Source of the DNA: Diadema setosum
Lineage: Eukaryota > Echinodermata > Echinoidea > Diadematoida > Diadematidae
Length of the DNA stretch: 64,000 nucleotides
Assembly: GCF_964275005.1 (NCBI RefSeq)
Contig: NC_092697.1
Location: 13,499,327-13,563,326 of the forward strand
Direction: 5' to 3'
In this document: positions 56,628 to 64,000 of the stretch, piece by piece
How the letters are laid out: each line of letters opens with the position of its first letter
Numbering within the stretch: the stretch's first letter is position 1
Program-made: the position numbers and the translations under genes
The notes under the pieces: model-generated
Database searches by the model: none
What the model saw: the letters and a program-made list of their open reading frames with translations, nothing else
What the model was told of the DNA's origin: nothing

Positions 56628-57674
56628 GGCAATATGTGCTGAAATATTTTAAATTTTGAATATAAAGTATGAAGCATATCTTGAATATATCGACTGAGAT
56701 TTTTCAGTGCATTCAACCATTTTATGATAAAAACTAGTACCAGCACCCAATTTGTAAAATGTGATGTTTGGTAATATGCCTGTCATGCTGGTTAATCATT
56801 TTATTTTGTGATTTCTTGTGACTGTGTGCAAAATTTGTTTGTGAGGTTTCTCCATAACAATTGCAAAACCCTGTATGAATACTGGTGTGTCTAGCTAGGA
56901 ATTCATGCCAGTAACATGGAGCCCATTGAGAGATAGCTGTGCAGTTGGCATTGGTACAGTTATTCATCCCTAGGAGCTTGTCAAAAAAAAAAAAAAATTT
57001 AATGAAATTGATGGATAACAAGCACCAAACAACTATGCTATATGCGTGTGCCAGCACTGTGAATATTTCTTCGTGACACCCATCAGAAGAGTGAAATTTT
57101 ATGAATAGTTTTGCTGCTGTCTGAATCTAGCCATTACCAGTGTTCCACAGCCAATGGAGATGTAGTCAAGCCCCTGTAAGATGCCATAATTTTTTTTCCA
57201 TGCAAAGATATAGTCAAAACACTGATGGCTCAATACAATATATCTCTGCCATGATTTTTTGTCAATTGATGTTTGTGCAAAGTGCATATATGGGGAAAAT
57301 ATGCCTTCATTTATGGCATATTTGTCTCAAGGTGGATGACCATACAATCAACTCTCCTTTGACTCAAATGGGGTATGGGCACAGCATTTCAAGCATTCAC
57401 GTCTGGTTCACATGTACGTATTCATTACCGTTCGCACTACGATGATATATTACATACCGGTATTATAGCAATACTACTGTATCTACTTTGTATAGAGAGG
57501 ACTGGGATGCTTTTAGCGCTATGATTGTAGTTTGCAGGCAAACATGAGAACTAGATAATGGTTGAAGACCATCTACAGTCTGCATATGACAGGATATAGA
57601 CAAGTGTAAAATGATCAAGGAGAGTTGTATACAGCTCCGACAAAGAGTATGTACCAGTATTGCACACTCAAGTA
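56522..57674. other. Gene-free stretch
   Basis: No gene recognised. T-rich runs at about 56586-56628 include repeated TTTTC. Confidence 0.45.
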
Positions 57675-57912
57675 CTGTATGCGCCATATATTTCACGTCT
57701 AAATTCTTGCAAATCAGGAATTCCCGACGATTTTGTGAGTGGCTAAATTCGCGAACGTGGAATCCTGTACTGAACAGAGAAATGTACATGTGTTTGTCGC
57801 ATTCACATCGGGATCAGAGTCAATATTTTCAAGTGTCTTTAATTTCGCGAATAGCACCTGACTCGCGAACTTCGAGAAATAAAAAACCTTGCGAAATATT
57901 TGGTATATACAG
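57675..57912. mobile_element. TA-flanked MITE with CTGTATGCGCC ends
   Basis: Left end CTGTATGCGCCATATATTTC and right end GCGAAATATTTGGTATATACAG are imperfect inverted copies with TA at each edge. The interior has repeated TTCGCGAA motifs. Non-coding. Confidence 0.7.
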
Positions 57913-57923
57913 TATATAGTGTA

Positions 57924-58124
57924 CAGTGCACTCCCGTTATAACGAACACGGTTATAACAAAATTCCGCTTACAAAGAAGTAAAAATTCAGGCTGCAACAT
58001 TATCCGCTGTTTTTTTTTTTTTTGTTTTTTTTTTTGTGTTCATTTGTTCAGTTATAACGAAATTTCGATATAACGAAAGAAAATTGCGGGTCCCTGAGGA
58101 CGTCGTTATAATGGGAGTCCACTG
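57924..58124. mobile_element. pogo/Tigger-like MITE with CAGTG(C/G)ACTCCC ends
   Basis: Left end CAGTGCACTCCCGTTATAAC and right end GTTATAATGGGAGTCCACTG, with TA on both sides. Subterminal TATAACGAA motifs repeat inside. It is a different family from the CAGTTGAACC elements and lies 11 bp from the preceding MITE. Confidence 0.8.
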
Positions 58125-58126
58125 TA

Positions 58127-59225
58127 CTGTGATGATATCAGTATTGTATCTGATTATCGTGCTAATTGCTTTTAAACAGCCTTCATGAGCAAGATGGCAC
58201 TGAACAGGGAGGTGTCACCTCCCTGCACTGAACTATTCTTTGCCCTCATGCATTTCAGGAGTAGTTGAGAAACACAAAAGGACTCACCTAAGCCATGTTG
58301 TGTAGAGCAAGGAGCTAAAGGGTTTTTCAATGAACACATAATTATTTGATGTACTTTGTATAAAGCCAGCAATGTTGGTTACTTACATGGTTGTAATTTA
58401 AGAACTTCGGGAGATTAAAAATATATATATGAATATCTTTAAATGTGTATATATCCTGGCCCAGAGTAAGTCTGGTATGCATACATTTTTCCGCTTAAAA
58501 AGTGCTTGTTTTGATTAAACAGTGGTTGAGAGCCTGGTGAGAGACCACTGTATGGTGGCTTCAAGAGAGAAAAAAAAATCATCAAGAGTGTATTCTTGTA
58601 CTATCATGAAATTGTACAGGTTGCTTGGATTTTTGTGTATTTGATACGACAACAAAAAAAAAAATGGAAAAAATGAGAAAATGTGATGCTCTCCAGGGAT
58701 CTTTTCCTTTCATGTTTATTATACTTCTGTATGTGTAAGAAATTTAAGAATCTTCTTGGAAAATGTGCGATGTTAGGCTCCCATTCTTTTTTTTTTTTTT
58801 CTTTTTTGATGTGAAATGTAATAATTTTACAAATGTGAAGAGTGACTTTGAATACAAATATGAAGAAAAATCCAATTACTTGTATTACTCCTTGTTTATT
58901 TTACGTTAACTTTGTGCGAGAGTCTTATAGGAATTCCATTTCATGATAAAACTAACTCACACACTCATGTATGCATACCATTGTACTGTACTACACACTT
59001 GTGCAATTCATTTACATACACACACACACATACACACACACACACAGATGAGTGCCATGCATGCCATCTTTATAGAGAAATTATTGAGAAAAAAAAAAAA
59101 ATCTTGTGCCAGACAACTTTTAATTCTTTGATACTCGTGAACTACAAATGTAAAAATAGAAAAACATGGCACCACTATTTTTAGTGTTTGTACAAATACA
59201 TTGCTGGGACATGTACACATACCTT
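58127..59225. other. Gene-free stretch
   Basis: No gene recognised. (CA)n at about 59019-59046, poly(A) and poly(T) runs. Confidence 0.45.
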
Positions 59226-62200
59226 AATTAGGTGATCCGAGTATCCTTCGGATCACCTTCTGTATCTGTACGGATTCTTTTTCCTTCTTTATTTCTGGAC
59301 AAAATTTGTGTAGAGATTAGCTCAGAAAGTGCATTGCCTATGAATGTCAAACTTATACCATATATGTATCATGTCCCAAAGACGACGGGTCAAGTAAAAT
59401 CGTAGTGATCAGTCGACCGTGACGTCACTATGACGTCATTATATGAAAACACATTTTCAATCATATCTCATTAATGGAATGGAATTTTTCAATGAAATTT
59501 ACGTCACGTAAATTTCAATTCAAGGGAATTCTACTCATGTTTTCAAAATTCATCGCATCGTTAAAACTTGCGCGTACGCGCGCGTTGAAATATTTGTATG
59601 CTCCAATCGCGCTCAAATTTTTTTTGCATACGTTTCAGACCATTTGGCGCATTTTTTGAAAAATTGAAAAAATCGGACGGACGCGTACGCGCGCGCACAT
59701 ATACGCACGCACAGCTCATATACAATAGAAATTTCCCGTTTTTTCACTTTGATCGGATGTCTGAAATGTCAAGGAATATTTCTACCAAGTTTCAAGTCAA
59801 TCCCACTCAAAATGACGTCATATGGGTCCGTCAAAGTTGAAATTCCGCGCGCGCGTCAATGGCGATATACAGTGCAACAATGCCAAAAAACTGCCAATTT
59901 TAAATCCGATTTTACTCGTCAGGATGGACGGTGACCCCCCATTTTCTTTACATATTCTGAAAGCTGATGAGTTGTACATGTCATTTCATGGGTTGGCAAT
60001 GCTGGAAAAATGATTAAAATATATGAAATTTCTTAATAAAGTTAAAAAAGTAAATTTTCAAAATGACGTCATCGAATTTCAAGTTCATTCAAGCATATCT
60101 CACTTATTCTTTAGTTGATTTTCGTCCAAATTTCAATATGTTGTAGCTTATTAAATGGGCTTTCAGATATATAATAACAACAATTTGATTGGATGACGGC
60201 ATCACCTCGTAACAAGGGATTAAAAGTAACATTGTTAAATTTGACCAGTTTACGTGTTATCTCTATGGGAGTGCAGTTTTTCTGGAAATGAAAACTGACA
60301 TGACTATCTTTATCGAGCACTAGCTCACTTATGCTTCGGTGAATTTCTCCCATATTTTAGTATGTTGTAGCTGAGACTTTGGGCTATCGTAAGTGTGCCC
60401 TTTGTTTTTTCATACGGAGTCGGCATCATGCCCAAAAACTTGGTTGAAATTAAAGCTTATCTTCCATGTATTTTCATATTCCTTTCTTTCTGCAACTTTC
60501 TTTGCAATAACTCAAGAAAAACAAGCTCTATCAGCCCAATATTTTGCACATGTTTAGTTTATGTCACGTACAATATTTCATAAAATAACAACTACTTGAT
60601 CGGGCACCTTCTTGGGTATGTAAATTAGGGTCAAAGGTCAAAAATGTTTCATCCTGTATCTTAGTGAATACATGTCTTATCTTTCCCATATTTTGCATAC
60701 GTAAAGACCATGTTACAAGAATCATTTCACAAAATAACCACTTTTTGCTCAGACGCCATCTTGTCTGTGCAAAGTAGGGTCAAAGGTCATATGTACTTCT
60801 TTCTTTATCTTCATTATGACGTGTTATCTCTATGGGAGGGAATTTTTCTAGATGTGAAAATTGACATGATTGTCTTTATCTACGACTAGCTCACTTACCC
60901 TTTGGTGAATTTCTTCCAGATTTTAGTATGTTGTAGCCAATTTAATACTCTTTAAGTTCTATTTATCAAAAATTTAATCGGATGATGTCTTCACCTCGTG
61001 AAAATGGATATAATGTAACCTTGTCAAATTTAACCAGTTTACGTGTTATCTCTATGGGAGGGAATTTTTCTGGAAATGAAAATTGACATGACGGTCTTTA
61101 TCGAGCACTAGCTCACTTACTCTTCGGTGAATTTCTCCCAGATTTTAGTATGTTGTAGCTCAGACTTTGAGCTGTCGTCAAGGTTCGCTTTATTTTTTCA
61201 TACGACGCCGAGATCACGTCAAAAAACTTGGTAGAAATCAAACTTATCTTCGATGTATTGAGATATTTCTTTCTTTCTGCAACTTTCTCTGCAATAACTC
61301 AAGAAAAACACCCCCTATCATCCCCATATTTTGCACATGTTTAGTTCATGTCACGTACATTATATCATAAAATAACAACTACTTGATCAGACGTCATCTT
61401 GGGTATGTAAATTAGGGTCAAAAGTCATAAATGTATCATCTTGTATCTTGGTGAATACATGTTTTATCTTTTCCATATTTTGCACACGTAAAGACCATGT
61501 TACAAGGATCATTTCACAAAATAACCACTTTTTGCTCAGATGCCATCTTGGCTGTTCAAAGTGGGGTCAAAGGTCATATGTACTTTCTATATCTTCGTTA
61601 TGACGTGTTATCTCTATGGGAGGGAATTTTTGTAGATGTGAAAATTGACATGATTGTCTTTATCGAGCACTAGCTCACTTATGCTTCGGTGAATTTCTCC
61701 CAGATTTTAATATGTTGTAGCTGAGACTTTGGGCTATCGAAAATGTGCCCTTTATTTTTTCATACTATGTCGGGATCACGTCAAAAAACGTGGTTGAAAT
61801 TAAAGCTTATCTTCGATGTATTGAGATACTTTTTTCTTTCTGCAACTTTCTTTGCAATAACTGAAGAAAAACAGACCTTCTCACCCCCATATTTTGCACA
61901 TGTTTAGTTCATGTCACGTACATTATTTCATAAAATAACAACTACTTGCTCAGACGTCATCTTGGGTATGTAAATTAGGGTCAAAGGTCATAAATGTATC
62001 ATCCTGTATCTTGGTGAATACATGTTCTACCTTTCCCATATTTTGCACACGTAAAGACCATGTTACAAGGATCATTTCACAAAATAACCACTTTTTGCTC
62101 AGATGCCATCTTGTCTGTGCAAATTGGGTTCAAAGGTCAAATATACTTCATTCTGTATTTTCGTTAGTGTATACGGAATTGTGTACCATAGATGTCAGGT

Positions 62201-62338
62201 CTGACTACCTTTTCTAAATGACAATCCAAACATCACACGGCCAATGTCCACTAAACACAGATGAAACCGGTATGGTCATGCCTATTGGGATCAGGAAACT
62301 CAAATCGTTCATTTACGAACAGATCGGATCACCTAATT
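59226..62338. mobile_element. 3.1-kb inverted-repeat-bounded element with internal tandem units
   Basis: The ends AATTAGGTGATCCGA and TCGGATCACCTAATT are perfect 15-bp inverted copies; the left end also folds on itself (AGGTGATCCGA with TCGGATCACCT). The interior has no transposase. From about 60105 it is tandemly organised as B-A-B-A-A: B units 60105-60253 and 60821-61042; A units of about 560 bp at 60254-60820, 61043-61604 and 61605-62165, each starting GTGTTATCTCTATGGGA (as does the second B). Each A unit carries two DR1-type AGGTCA repeats. Four TGACGTCA palindromes lie at 59420, 59431, 59813 and 60064. It is a non-autonomous DNA transposon of unknown superfamily, or a satellite captured by one. 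Confidence 0.7.
60627..62139 (+). promoter_or_regulatory. Six DR1-type nuclear-receptor sites
   Basis: AGGGTCAAAGGTCA or close variants occur at 60627, 60776, 61414 (AGGGTCAAAAGTCA), 61563 (GGGGTCAAAGGTCA), 61977 and 62126 (GGGTTCAAAGGTCA). A direct repeat of AGGTCA with 1-nt spacing is the classic site for RXR heterodimers, HNF4 and COUP-TF. They recur twice per A unit, so they multiplied with it. Binding in vivo is not shown by sequence. Confidence 0.55.
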
Positions 62339-62339
62339 T

Positions 62340-62877
62340 GTCAGTGTTGACAAATTCCAAGTCTAGTATGTGTACATGTATTTCCAAAAAAGCATGAAAC
62401 ACGTACATCAAAATTTTTCAACCAAAAAACTGATAGGAATACTGTATTATATGCTAAGTTCAAAGAAAAAAAAATGGGGGCTTGTCCGCGGGGAAAGGTA
62501 TATATATACACCAGTTGTAATTGGAGATAACAACAATTTATAAACTTTTCTGCATCTTATGTGTGATAAATGTAATATATTCCAAGCATGGCAAACCAGT
62601 ATACAAAGCTCACTTGATTAGATCTATAAAACAAACTTCCTGTCTGTGTGTGGTACAGGCTTATAAGAGTTATATAGAGTTCACCATGCTACGATAGAAA
62701 CTTTTTTTTTGTATCCTTTGCATTTAATGTGCATTATTTTGCTCTCACATGTTAACACGAAGCTGTTGTGCAATCTAATACATGCATTGTTCATGAGAAA
62801 TTTAACTACATAAAGAAAATAGTGTAAGAACTACTGATAACCCGAGTATACATGTATGTCAATGTTTTCCTACACAG
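62340..62877. other. Gene-free stretch
   Basis: No gene recognised. Confidence 0.45.
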
Positions 62878-63268
62878 TTAAAGGGACTGTACAGTACTGG
62901 TTGAGGTAGAGATTCATGTTTTGAACATTCCTAAGTAAGATAATGAAAAGCCTCTTATGAAATATGAAAGAGCATGTAATTTTAAGAAGGATTCAACGTT
63001 TATTTGATGAAAATTGGTTTTCAAATGGCTGAGATATCCAAAAACGTTCTAATAATAAAAGGCGACATGCCCCAACTTTATTAGTATCTCTTTGTTTCAC
63101 CTTGTTTTTGGATATCTCAGCCATTTCAAAACCGATTTTCATCGAATAAACTTTTGATACCCCTTACAACTGCATGCTCTTTGACATCTCATAGAGTGGT
63201 TTCTGAATATCTCACAAAACGTTAAAAGCTAAATCTTCACCTCGACCAGAACTGTACACACCCTTTAA
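62878..63268. mobile_element. TTAA-flanked foldback MITE, copy 5
   Basis: TTAAAGGGACTGTACAGTACT to ACTGTACACACCCTTTAA. It shares the family interior (TTTATTTGATGAAAATTGG, GAGATATCCAAAA) but its outer ends and centre differ most from the others, so it may belong to a subfamily. Confidence 0.75.
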
Positions 63269-64000
63269 TTTGTATACACCTTGGATGTAGGGCATACATG
63301 AATCATACATGAAAACATTTCACCTTCTTTCAATGCAAATACATCTATAGTGCCATTAACATTAGCAACACGAAGGCCAGTCACAATGCTTCTTACTTTC
63401 TGTCCTTTTGTAGTACACTGTACCATGATTACCTAAACGGTACAGATATAGCTCTACAACACTTAGTTACCTTCTCGCCAAACATGGAAAAGAAAGGGGA
63501 TAGTGGTCAAGCACAGAAATGATTTAATATAGTTCTCAACAAATCATGTGGTAAAGTGCATACTACTCAATCATAGTCAAGTATCCAATCGCATTAGTGT
63601 TATAACCTTCCCTTGTTTTTGCCAAAGGGTGCCTGTCAGACACCCTCTTTGAGCAGGCACAGAAAAAGAAAAGAGAAAAATCACAAATTACTTTCACTTT
63701 TTGTTGCAAAATGCATAGATGGCTATAAAGATATTATGTTGTACTTTTACACATACCTGGCTCTCCTCTGCTCCAGTATATACATGACTGTATCAACACT
63801 GCACTTTCCGAAATTCAATTGAAATGGTGGAGGTATTACTAGACTACTTTCCAAAAATACCACTGGGCTAAAATTGCTGTTTTTGCTGGTTTGCCTGCTA
63901 CACAAAAGAAAATAATGATATTGCTTTGGTTTCTTGGCATGTTGTACTTGAATATAATTATACTTTGAACAAAATTTATGAAGGACTACCAAGTACATGT
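63269..64000. other. Gene-free stretch to the window end
   Basis: No gene recognised; a small GGGTG-CACCC hairpin lies at about 63627-63645. Confidence 0.45.

Noticed and set aside
59598-59934. Open frames in the left part of the 3.1-kb element
   Set aside because: Short, low-complexity, overlapping in several frames and not shared with the tandem units; no transposase motif.
1-64000. tRNA, rRNA, snRNA and CRISPR arrays
   Set aside because: No clover-leaf with conserved A/B boxes, no rRNA-like segment and no spaced identical repeats were seen by eye; a covariance-model scan would be decisive.

Overview
The window is nuclear DNA of an animal, most likely a marine invertebrate deuterostome (an echinoderm such as a sea urchin would fit). 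This is inferred from AT-rich, intron-style DNA, very many short inverted-repeat transposons and (TA)n/(GT)n microsatellites, long poly(C)/poly(G) runs, and a TOPORS gene next to a SMIM27-like gene, a pairing known from vertebrates. The species cannot be fixed from the sequence alone. Gene density is low: I can defend three protein-coding genes, all between 32.6 and 50.0 kb.

Layout. 1-32.6 kb: no host gene recognised; microsatellites, a Tc1-like deletion derivative that keeps the last transposase codons (14.8-15.5 kb), a GC-rich open frame of uncertain status (15.57-15.79 kb), a Helitron-like end (17.7 kb), foldback elements and hairpins, and three copies of a TTAA-flanked foldback transposon. 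32.6-33.1 kb: a single-exon minus-strand gene for a basic 177-residue protein I do not recognise. 34.4-39.1 kb: a two-exon minus-strand gene for a 48-residue single-pass membrane protein that I identify as SMIM27 (human alias TOPORS-AS1), with a 4.3-kb intron full of small transposons. 39-45 kb: intergenic spacer packed with foldback elements and a 5'-truncated LINE nested in a MITE. 45.2-50 kb: TOPORS on the plus strand, with a GC-rich promoter holding a perfect CRE, an inferred non-coding first exon, a 1.6-kb intron and one large coding exon (RING finger, conserved TOPORS core, SUMO-interaction-like motifs, SR-rich tail). 50-59 kb: 3' flank with more MITEs, including two pogo/Tigger-like families. 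59.2-62.3 kb: a 3.1-kb inverted-repeat-bounded element with internal ~560-bp tandem units, each carrying two DR1 nuclear-receptor half-site pairs. 62.9-63.3 kb: a fifth TTAA foldback copy.

How the genes relate. SMIM27 and TOPORS are divergently arranged, as in human, where the small gene was first named as the antisense transcript of TOPORS. Here the two starts have moved about 6-8 kb apart by transposon insertion, but order and orientation are kept. That conserved head-to-head pair, supported by a gap-free alignment across the SMIM27 splice junction, is the main biological result of the window.
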